Source of the DNA: Synechococcales cyanobacterium PMM_0083
Lineage (GTDB): Bacteria > Cyanobacteriota > Cyanobacteriia > Leptolyngbyales > Leptolyngbyaceae
Length of the DNA: 38,574 nt
Direction of reading: 5' to 3'
Assembly: GCA_949127665.1 (NCBI GenBank)
Contig: CASBQE010000351.1
Location: forward strand, 1-38,574
A program made the position numbers and the translations under genes. The notes below the pieces were generated by a model. That model had not been told where the DNA came from and did no database searches. It saw only the letters and a list, made by a program, of their open reading frames with translations. This document shows positions 33,039 to 38,574 of this stretch, one piece after another (position 1 is the first letter of the stretch; every line of letters starts with the position of its first letter).

Positions 33039-33256
33039 TCCCAATCTTGTTCATCCACAATGGGGCTGACTAAATCACCTACTGTTCTGCCTTGACCTGC
33101 GATCGCGGGTGCGGCAGTTCGTCGCTGCGATCGCGGTACTTCTGCTCTTGCTTCTAAGATTGTCACAATCACACGCGCAGACTGTACATTTGGCTGGTCT
33201 GCGACCCAAATCATCTGCCCATTTTCAAAAATCGCCTCATAGCTTTTAAGCATCAT
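33026..33256 (-). CDS. VapB-like antitoxin of the PIN toxin
   Basis: 76 residues. MMLKSYEAIFENGQMIWVADQPNVQSARVIVTILEA is a small beta domain seen with cyanobacterial PIN toxins, followed by a basic and then acidic tail (RSQRRTAAPAIAGQGRTVGDLV...DEQDWECLK) that could occupy the toxin active site. It precedes and overlaps the PIN gene. GTGAGGC lies just before the first ATG. A second ATG follows directly. Confidence 0.8.
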   Translation of the reverse strand: MMLKSYEAIFENGQMIWVADQPNVQSARVIVTILEARAEVPRSQRRTAAPAIAGQGRTVGDLVSPIVDEQDWECLK

Positions 33257-33302
33257 GCCTCACTCATGCTTTTTCCCAATCTTACCTGGAGTTACGCGAT
33301 CT

Positions 33303-33422
33303 ACTTTTTATCGCGCCAATATTGCGCGTCAGTTGGCAGAGTTAGCGGTAACTCTGGCGGAGATGGAAGCTGAAGTTGCGAGAGACTTTACAGAAAACAA
33401 TTCTTCTAGCACGGCGGCATAA
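33303..33422 (+). pseudogene. Possible gene remnant (C-terminal fragment)
   Basis: A frame without a start reads TFYRANIARQLAELAVTLAE MEAEVARDFT... to a TAA at 33420-33422. The helix-like composition and clean stop suggest the tail of a lost gene. No family is recognised, and upstream codons are not protein-like. Confidence 0.25.
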
Positions 33423-33429
33423 GGCATTC

Positions 33430-33718
33430 AGATCTCTGACTTCTTGACCTCACCCTAAGTTGCCTGTACTGCTTCACAGAAGTCGGAGATCTTTGTAAAA
33501 TGCTGCATAATTTTTGGGTGAGGGGATGATAGATTTGCAGTCGATACCTCCACTGCCAAATCTCTCATGCCACCCATCCAGCCTCTCCGCCTTGCGGCTG
33601 TGGCGTTCCTGCTGACCGCTGGGCTTCCCCTACTCCCCGCTCCCAATTTTCCACTCCCCGCTGTTGCTCAAACGATGCGCGATTCTCCCACGGAGATGCT
33701 TCGCCAACGCAAAGCAGA
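33430..33718 (+). repeat. CHAT-TPR 5' cassette, copy B (with hairpin, promoter region and signal peptide)
   Basis: Begins with the AGATCTCTGACTTCT/AGAAGTCGGAGATCT inverted repeat (33430-33444 and 33478-33492, one mismatch). It continues through gctgcataatttttgggtgag...gatgatagatttgcagtc to the coding segment ending cgccaacgcaaagcagag. Copy D has the same order at the start of the CHAT-TPR gene. Confidence 0.85.
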
Positions 33719-33953
33719 GGAATCGTCAGTTAAATCAGTGAATGGGTCTCACCATCACAATATGAAAGAACTTCGGTTTGATGCAATGGATGGGGTTTGG
33801 CGAGTTGCGTTTGCGTTTGATCCGGAGCGCCGGGCAATTCTGTTTGTAGCAGGCGACAAGTCAGGAATCAGTCAAAAGCAATTTTATAAGAAACTAATTA
33901 GGAAAGCGGACGAACGCTTTGATCAGCATCTAGAGCAACTGAGGAAAAAGTAG
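33567..33953 (+). CDS. Signal-peptide/HigB chimera (truncated HigB-like toxin)
   Basis: 128 residues. Residues 1 to about 50 (MPPIQPLRLAAVAFLLTAGL...QRKA) are the repeated CHAT-TPR signal peptide. From about residue 55 (VKSVNGSHHHNMKELRFDAM, WRVAFAFDPERRAILFVAGD, KQFYKKLIRKADERFDQHL) the sequence is the C-terminal half of a HigB/Gp49-like RelE-superfamily toxin, whose normal N-terminal half of about 55 residues is gone. The frame is open across the junction and the antitoxin gene follows directly. The product would be exported if the signal works, so it is unlikely to be a normal cytosolic RNase. An internal start at MKELRF could give a short fragment. Confidence 0.85.
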   Translation: MPPIQPLRLAAVAFLLTAGLPLLPAPNFPLPAVAQTMRDSPTEMLRQRKAEESSVKSVNGSHHHNMKELRFDAMDGVWRVAFAFDPERRAILFVAGDKSGISQKQFYKKLIRKADERFDQHLEQLRKK

Positions 33954-33955
33954 TG

Positions 33956-34276
33956 ATGGTGAATCCGTTAGGAAACAAGTTGAGTCATCTTCCTGAAAAG
34001 CGGCGTGAAACGATTCAGGCAAGGGCTGAGCAGTTAATTGCTGAGGAACTATCGCTACGGGATTTGCGGTTGGCGCGTAAGCTGACTCAGGAAAAACTAG
34101 CAGAGTTGCTTCACATTCGACAGGAAAGTGTATCGCGGATTGAAAAACGCTCTGATTTACATTTGTCTACCCTTCGGGAATTTGTTAAGGCAATGGGAGG
34201 TGAATTACGTTTAGTGGTCGAGTTTCTTGATCGCCCACCCATTATTCTCTCTGGTTTTCAAGATCTACCGGAATAA
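33956..34276 (+). CDS. HigA-like XRE antitoxin
   Basis: 106 residues from ATG 33956; a GTG three bases earlier is also possible, and GAGGAAAAA is upstream. Helix-turn-helix LRDLRLARKLTQEKLAELLHIRQESVSRIEKRSDLHLSTLREFVKAMGGELRLVVEF is the XRE/HigA pattern of toxin-antitoxin pairs whose toxin gene comes first. It is coupled to the chimeric toxin, starting two bases after its stop. The antitoxin is complete although the toxin is not, and it may still bind and regulate other promoters of the island. Confidence 0.85.
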   Translation: MVNPLGNKLSHLPEKRRETIQARAEQLIAEELSLRDLRLARKLTQEKLAELLHIRQESVSRIEKRSDLHLSTLREFVKAMGGELRLVVEFLDRPPIILSGFQDLPE

Positions 34277-34285
34277 GCTTAATTA

Positions 34286-34735
34286 ATGAGAGTTTATCTG
34301 GATACCAGTGCCCTTAATCGAATTTTTGACGATCAATCTCAGGCAAGGATTTACCTGGAGGCAACGTCTATGCAGATAATTTTTCTGGCGGTTGAAAGTG
34401 GCGCTGTAGAGTTGATTCACTCAGGTGCTTTGGTATTTGAAACGGACAGAAATCCTTACAGCGATCGCCAAACCTTTGTTCGCCAAGTCCTTCAAAAAGC
34501 AATTGCCTTTCAGGAAATTGACCAGTCTGTATTAATTGCTGCTCAAGAAATTGAGACCCGCGATAGGATCAGGGGTGTTGATGCGTTGCACCTTGCCTAC
34601 GCCGAGAAATCGGTCGCTGACTACTTTGTGACCTGCGATGACCGCATGATCCGAAAGTACAGCGGTAACGTCGTAACAATAACGCCAATTGAGCTTGCGG
34701 TTCTGTTCTCTACTATTCAAAGCCAGGAGCCTTAA
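34286..34735 (+). CDS. PIN-domain protein (second VapC-like toxin)
   Basis: 149 residues. MRVYLDTSALNRIFDDQ gives the first PIN Asp, VFETDRNPY the Glu region, GVDALHLAYAEKSVADYFVTCDDRMI the third and fourth acidic residues. This is a different PIN subgroup from the 32637-33038 protein. It starts 9 bases after the XRE gene and is followed 6 bases later by a 71-residue partner, so the order is toxin then partner, with possible co-transcription from the cassette B promoter. Confidence 0.85.
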   Translation: MRVYLDTSALNRIFDDQSQARIYLEATSMQIIFLAVESGAVELIHSGALVFETDRNPYSDRQTFVRQVLQKAIAFQEIDQSVLIAAQEIETRDRIRGVDALHLAYAEKSVADYFVTCDDRMIRKYSGNVVTITPIELAVLFSTIQSQEP

Positions 34736-34741
34736 ATAACT

Positions 34742-34957
34742 ATGACTAGACTAGCCGTTCCTACAAGTGATGTCGTGAAGTCTGAAGCTATTAAGGTGCT
34801 AATAGAGCAGCTAGGGATTGGTAAGGCAGCTTTCTTTATCCGGGAAACGATGGCGCAACCTGTAGATTATTTGAAGCTCAAGGATCAACTGTTTGGAACT
34901 ATGACTGTGAGCAATGTTTATGATGAAATCCAACGAGATCAGCAAAACCGTGAGTAA
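34742..34957 (+). CDS. Small partner of the second PIN protein (probable antitoxin)
   Basis: 71 residues: MTRLAVPTSDVVKSEAIKVL, IEQLGIGKAAFFIRETMAQP, VDYLKLKDQLFGTMTVSNVY and a charged end. It is helical and lacks a clear DNA-binding motif. The family occurs as a PIN partner in cyanobacteria, from memory, with no search. It is six bases downstream of the PIN gene. Antitoxin function is inferred from that position. Confidence 0.65.
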   Translation: MTRLAVPTSDVVKSEAIKVLIEQLGIGKAAFFIRETMAQPVDYLKLKDQLFGTMTVSNVYDEIQRDQQNRE

Positions 34958-34970
34958 TTTCTTGCTTGGA

Positions 34971-35170
34971 GGGTGATAGATTTGCAGTCAACGCTTTCCA
35001 CCGCAAAAATCCTCCCATGCTACCCATCCAGACTCTCGGACTTGCGGCTGTGACGCTCCTGCTGACTTCTAGAGTTCCCCTACTCCCCGCTCCCAATTTT
35101 CCACTCCCTACTGCTGTTCAAGTGGTGCGCGATTCTCCCACGGAGAGGCTTCCCCAACGCAAAGCGGAAG
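34971..35170 (+). repeat. CHAT-TPR 5' cassette, copy C
   Basis: Shares gatagatttgcagtc...cccatgctacccatccagac...cggacttgcggctgtgacgctcctgctga...gtgcgcgattctcccacggagaggcttccccaacgcaaagcgg with copies B and D. It lacks the 15-bp inverted repeat at its left end. Confidence 0.85.
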
Positions 35171-35202
35171 CTCAAAACTTTGCAGTGTTTCAGGCTGATT
35201 AG
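35017..35202 (+). pseudogene. Orphan CHAT-TPR-type signal peptide ORF (copy C)
   Basis: 61 codons from ATG 35017: MLPIQTLGLAAVTLLLTSRV, then PLLPAPNFPLPTAVQVVRDSPTERLPQRKAEAQNF and a stop after 10 unrelated codons. It matches the N-terminus of the CHAT-TPR protein but none of the TPR or CHAT body follows. Its stop overlaps the end of the facing BrnA gene by 4 bases. Confidence 0.7.
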
Positions 35203-35489
35203 GTAGGAAGTGGATTGTGTCGAATATAGTCAGACAAAGCGGCATTGATCAGAGCTTGATAGCCTTGATTACCTGCTTGATGCTTGAAGTATTCAATCAC
35301 CAATGTATCCAGCACAACCACTGATTGCTGATTCCGATCCACTGGAACTCTGCCAACTCGAAGAACTGCCTGCGCCATTTGAGTTTCAGTGACTTCAGGA
35401 ATGTCTGATAGATCAATGTCTTCATCCGACATGGCATGAATCCGCTCCCAATTAGTTTGAGAGGTTTTGGAAGAAGATGAGTTGTTCAC
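35199..35489 (-). CDS. brnA: BrnA-type antitoxin
   Basis: 96 residues from GTG 35489 (codons for NNSSSSKTSQTNWERIHAM), with GAGGAA 8 bases upstream; the track starts further up inside brnT. TNWERIHAMSDEDIDLSDIPEVTETQMAQAVLR is the BrnA N-terminal pattern and LDTLVIEYFKHQAGNQGYQALINAALSDYI its ribbon-helix-helix C-terminus. It overlaps brnT by about 38 bases in another frame, the usual BrnTA coupling. Intact. Confidence 0.85.
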   Translation of the reverse strand: MNNSSSSKTSQTNWERIHAMSDEDIDLSDIPEVTETQMAQAVLRVGRVPVDRNQQSVVVLDTLVIEYFKHQAGNQGYQALINAALSDYIRHNPLPT

Positions 35490-35727
35490 GTTTGGTTCCT
35501 CTTCGCATTGAAATAACACGGATTTCATTGTTAGCTTCGGTATGAGCGATCGCCACCAAGATTTGATCTAATACACCAAGGGTGACAAAACGCTGCTCTC
35601 GGTAGGCAAAGCGATCGTCCTCATAGGTAAACGTTGCACCTGTAAAGACAGTTTCAGCATCGGCAAAATCAAACCCATGTTTCGCCAAGTTTGATTGACG
35701 CTTGTTGTCATCCCAGATGAATCGCAT
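35452..35727 (-). CDS. brnT: BrnT-type toxin
   Basis: 91 residues from ATG 35727 (MRFIWDDNKRQSNLAKHGFDFADAETVF), the standard BrnT start; the track's ORF runs 112 codons upstream through cassette D. RFVTLGVLDQILVAIAHTE and IRVISMRRGTKREQLIFF complete the RelE-like ribonuclease fold. It is the first gene of the pair and is transcribed away from the CHAT-TPR gene, sharing a 65-base region with cassette D. Confidence 0.9.
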   Translation of the reverse strand: MRFIWDDNKRQSNLAKHGFDFADAETVFTGATFTYEDDRFAYREQRFVTLGVLDQILVAIAHTEANNEIRVISMRRGTKREQLIFFQNLSN

Positions 35728-35791
35728 AGCCTTACTATACCTGCAATGTAATATATCGAGATCTTTGCCTGAAGTTGGCTGTATGGCATCT

Positions 35792-35852
35792 AGATCTCCG
35801 ACTTCTTGACCTCGCCCTAAGTTGCCTGTATGCCCCCAGAAGTCGGAGATCT
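35792..35852. repeat. 15-bp perfect inverted repeat
   Basis: AGATCTCCGACTTCT (35792-35806) and AGAAGTCGGAGATCT (35838-35852) with a 31-nt loop. The same motif begins copy B (33430-33492) with one mismatch. It lies between the divergent BrnT and CHAT-TPR genes and could be an operator, a MITE-like remnant or a terminator. Confidence 0.85.
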
Positions 35853-36045
35853 TCATGAAAGCTGCATAATTTTTGGGTGAGAGGATGATAGATTTGCAGT
35901 CAATGCTTTCACGGCAAAATTTCATGCAACCCATCCAGACTCTCCGACTTGCGGCTGTGACGCTCCTGCTGACCGCTGGGGTTCCCCTCCTTCCCGCTCC
36001 CAATTTTCTACTCCCTGCTGTTGCCCAAACTACCCCAGAGCGCAA
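35792..36045 (+). repeat. CHAT-TPR 5' cassette, copy D (functional context)
   Basis: The cassette in its native place: inverted repeat, gctgcataatttttgggtgagaggatgatagatttgcagtc leader, ATG 35924, signal peptide. The coding similarity to B and C ends near ccagagcgcaaaactgag; here residues DSPTERLRQ are missing. Confidence 0.85.
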
Positions 36046-38515
36046 AACTGAGGATGGTGGCAAAGCCTCACAGGAAGCAAATCGGCTGCTGAACCAAGGA
36101 ACGCAGCAATATCAAACGAGCCAATATCAAGCAGCATTGCAGTCCTGGGAACAGGCATTAGCGATCTTTCAGTCAATTAAAGACCGCAATGGAGAAGCTG
36201 CGGCGCTGACTAATTTAGGGATTGCCTATCGTTCTCTGTCGCGGTTCAACCAAGCGATCGAGTACCATCAACAAGCTTTATCGATTTTTCAGGCAGTGGG
36301 CAATCGTAATGGGGAAGCTGCGGCGCTAAATAGTCTAGGGATTGCCTACCGTTCTCTGTCGCAGTACAACAAAGCGATTGAGTTCTATCAAAAGGCATTA
36401 CCGATCTTTCGAGCAGTGCAGGATCGCAACAGGGAAGCTACTGCGCTGACTAATTTAGGGGGTGCCTACGGTTATCTAGCGCAGCACAACAAAGAGATCG
36501 AGTACCATCAACAGGCATTACCAATCTTTCGGGCAGTGGGTAATAACAACGGAGAAGCTATGGCGCTGATGAATCTAAGTGCTGCCTACGGGTCTTTGTC
36601 GCGATACAACAAAGCCATTGAGTACTCTCAGCAAGCCTTATCAATTTTTCGGGCAGTGGGCGATCGGAACGGAGAAGCTATAGCGCTGATAAATCTAGGT
36701 ACTGCTCATGCTGATCTATCAAAGTACAACAAAGCGATCGAGTACCATCAACAGGCATTACCGATTTTTCAGGCAGTGGGCGATCGCAACAGGGAAGCGA
36801 GTGCGCTAATGAAGCTAGGTTCTGCCTACAATTCTCTATCCCAGTACCCTAAAGCCCTTGAGTTCTATCAACAGGCATTACCCATTTTTCGAGCAGTGGG
36901 CGATCTCGAAGGGGAAGGAAATCTCTTGCACAATATGGGTCTTCTTCTCAACAAACAGAAGCAGCCAGAGTTGGCAATTATTTTCTACAAACAATCCGTC
37001 AACGTGCGGGAAACGATTCGGGAGCCACTCCGCACCCTTTCCCGTGAGTTGCAAGAATCCTATGCTCAATCGGTGTCTGGCACCTATCGTTCTCTGGCAG
37101 ATTTGCTGTTAGCGCAGGGGCGAATTCTGGAAGCACAGCAAGTGTTGGAACTGCTGAAAATCCAGGAGATTCGGGAATTTACCCGTGAGGCAAGAACGAC
37201 GACCTCGATGGGGATTGCGACGACGGCGAGTGAAGCCAAAATCCTCAAAGAACACGGCAGCTTGATCGCCTTTGGGCAAAAGGTGGATGCCTGTGAACAA
37301 AGCCGCTGTGACCAACTCAGCCAACTCAACGACCAACAGCAAGCCCTGACGCAGCAATACAACCAGACGGTTTCCAGCTTTGAGAAAGAAATCCGCCAGC
37401 GCAAATCGGTGGATGATGCCCTGTTCGATCCGCGCAACTTGTCGTCTAAAGCGAAGGAAATTGTGGAATCGCAACCGGGCACGGTGTTGATTTATCCCTT
37501 TGTGTTGGAAGACAAAATCTGGCTACTGTGGGCGGCAAAAGGCGGGATTGTCAAAACTGTGGCGGTGCCTGTTTCCCGGAGGCAGTTGGGGGAAACCGTG
37601 CTGAAGTTTCGTCAAGCGCTGCAAGACTCTAGTCCGACTGCGCGCCCAGCTATTGTCACGTCTGGCAAGCAACTGTATGACTGGCTGATCAAACCACTGG
37701 AATCAGAACTGAAGGCAAACAAGATTCAAAATCTGGTGTTCTCGCTGGATCGCGTCACCCGCTATATTCCCATGAGTGCCCTATTTGATGGCGAAAAATT
37801 TCTGATTGAAAACTATGCGGTTTCCACGGTGTTATCTGCCGAGTTGACGGATCTGCGCGACAGGCTACCCGCCAGCAACCAGACTTCCATTTTGGCGATG
37901 GGTGCATCGGAGTTTAAAGATGATCCGCCGTTGCCGAATGTGCCTGGGGAACTCAACGCGATTATTCAACAAACTCAATCGAGTTCTAAGTCAAACAGCG
38001 GCTTCTCTGGCTCAAAGTTCCTCAACCAGTCGTTTGACTTTCGCACCCTGCGAGACAATCTAAGCAAGCATAAAATTTTGCATATCGCCACTCACGGTAA
38101 GTTTGTTGCAGGTCGCTCGGAAGATTCCTTCCTGGTGTTGGGCACTAGCGAGAAACTCACCATTCCCGAAATCAAAACCCTGCGAAATTTAAGCAATATC
38201 CATCTGGTGGTGCTGTCTGCTTGCGAAACGGCGTTGGGCGGGGATCAAGATGGAATAGAAATCTCTGGGCTAAGCTCCTATTTCTTGAACAATGGTGCCA
38301 AAGCGGTGATGGCTTCTCTCTGGGTTGTGGATGATGCCAGTACGAGTGTACTGATGTCTGAGTTTTACCGTAGGCTGGCAAGCAGCACTGCCGAGAAACC
38401 GATGACCAAAGCTGAGGCGTTGCGTCAAGCTCAACTATCCCTCATCCGCGAGGGAGGCAATTTTGCCCGTCCTTACTTCTGGGCACCCTTTACCCTGATC
38501 GGCAATGGATTATAA
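35924..38515 (+). CDS. Exported TPR-CHAT caspase-like protease
   Basis: 863 residues from ATG 35924 (MQPIQTLRLAAVTLLLTAGV), chosen because the same Met begins copies B and C; the track starts at 35873. A signal peptide ending PAVAQT is followed by about seven tetratricopeptide units of 40 residues (A.NLGIAYRSLSQYNKAIE.YQQALPIF.AVGDRN), a helical linker (about 400-500, REFTREARTTTS) and a C-terminal CHAT domain. The caspase-type dyad is visible: His724 in HIATHGKF and Cys767 in LSACETALGG, and the end reads YFWAPFTLIGNG. CHAT-TPR proteases are common in cyanobacteria and related to the gRAMP-associated Craspase peptidase. This one is predicted outside the cytosol, so it cannot be a cytosolic guard. 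Partner and substrate are unknown. Confidence 0.92.
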   Translation: MQPIQTLRLAAVTLLLTAGVPLLPAPNFLLPAVAQTTPERKTEDGGKASQEANRLLNQGTQQYQTSQYQAALQSWEQALAIFQSIKDRNGEAAALTNLGIAYRSLSRFNQAIEYHQQALSIFQAVGNRNGEAAALNSLGIAYRSLSQYNKAIEFYQKALPIFRAVQDRNREATALTNLGGAYGYLAQHNKEIEYHQQALPIFRAVGNNNGEAMALMNLSAAYGSLSRYNKAIEYSQQALSIFRAVGDRNGEAIALINLGTAHADLSKYNKAIEYHQQALPIFQAVGDRNREASALMKLGSAYNSLSQYPKALEFYQQALPIFRAVGDLEGEGNLLHNMGLLLNKQKQPELAIIFYKQSVNVRETIREPLRTLSRELQESYAQSVSGTYRSLADLLLAQGRILEAQQVLELLKIQEIREFTREARTTTSMGIATTASEAKILKEHGSLIAFGQKVDACEQSRCDQLSQLNDQQQALTQQYNQTVSSFEKEIRQRKSVDDALFDPRNLSSKAKEIVESQPGTVLIYPFVLEDKIWLLWAAKGGIVKTVAVPVSRRQLGETVLKFRQALQDSSPTARPAIVTSGKQLYDWLIKPLESELKANKIQNLVFSLDRVTRYIPMSALFDGEKFLIENYAVSTVLSAELTDLRDRLPASNQTSILAMGASEFKDDPPLPNVPGELNAIIQQTQSSSKSNSGFSGSKFLNQSFDFRTLRDNLSKHKILHIATHGKFVAGRSEDSFLVLGTSEKLTIPEIKTLRNLSNIHLVVLSACETALGGDQDGIEISGLSSYFLNNGAKAVMASLWVVDDASTSVLMSEFYRRLASSTAEKPMTKAEALRQAQLSLIREGGNFARPYFWAPFTLIGNGL
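36190..36910 (+). repeat. 120-bp tandem repeats encoding TPR units
   Basis: Six near-copies of a 120-base unit of type aatctaggtactgcc...aaagcgatcgagtaccatcaacaggcattaccgatttttc...gggcgatcgcaac. Nucleotide identity is high enough for slippage or recombination, so unit number may vary among strains. Confidence 0.9.
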
Positions 38516-38574
38516 GTAGAAGGGCGAAATTAAAGCTAACCTAAATTACCGGGTTTCGACTACGCTCAACCCTC

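Noticed and set aside
36190-36910. CRISPR array
   Set aside because: The regular 120-base repeats are in-frame TPR units within one long ORF, with no short palindromic repeat or unique spacers.

Overview
The window is cyanobacterial chromosome. The HIP1 octamer gcgatcgc occurs throughout, there is a 55-residue high-light-inducible chlorophyll-binding protein (hli), and many genes belong to families typical of cyanobacteria (DUF3318, DUF1517, a thylakoid photosystem I accumulation factor-like protein, CHASE2 cyclase, CHAT-TPR, Uma2). Codon use and gene style suggest a filamentous Leptolyngbya/Oscillatoriales-type organism, but the genus cannot be fixed from sequence alone.

Layout. 1-1046: a ParD/ParE toxin-antitoxin module whose toxin carries a single-base frameshift, flanked by a 79-bp direct repeat. 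1047-7959: a co-directional, partly overlapping run of two tandem DUF2079 multi-pass membrane proteins, a polyprenyl-phosphate-type GT2 glycosyltransferase, a NodB-like polysaccharide deacetylase and a CNT nucleoside-type transporter. The first four resemble, in logic only, an ArnC/ArnD/ArnT or FlmF2/NaxD/FlmK lipid-linked sugar modification pathway. 8017-12166: envelope proteins (Pro-linker protein, DUF3318, SH3, DUF1517) and hli, which is missing from the ORF track. 12195-16037 (minus): CHASE2-adenylate cyclase and the conserved rpsP-KH-phoH block. 16425-18055 (minus): a cobalamin riboswitch, cbtB and an unknown membrane protein with a Met/His cluster. 18454-23644: TspO/MBR, cyclophilin, a 994-residue subtilase with five pre-peptidase repeats, and YajQ. 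23826-31813: a histidine kinase with a degraded ATP-binding domain, a large helical-repeat protein, a FurC/PerR-like regulator divergent from a thioredoxin-fold lumenal protein, an LpxB-like protein, a GNAT and gloB.

31864-38515 is an accessory island: Uma2, VapBC-like, HigBA-like, a second PIN pair and BrnTA. They are interleaved with four same-orientation copies (one complete and functional) of a promoter-plus-signal-peptide cassette that is the 5' end of the terminal CHAT-TPR caspase-like gene. One copy has replaced the N-terminal half of a HigB-family toxin, giving an in-frame signal-peptide/toxin chimera. This island, the GT2-deacetylase-DUF2079 cluster and the B12-riboswitch/CbtB/unknown-protein unit are the most promising places for undescribed biology.
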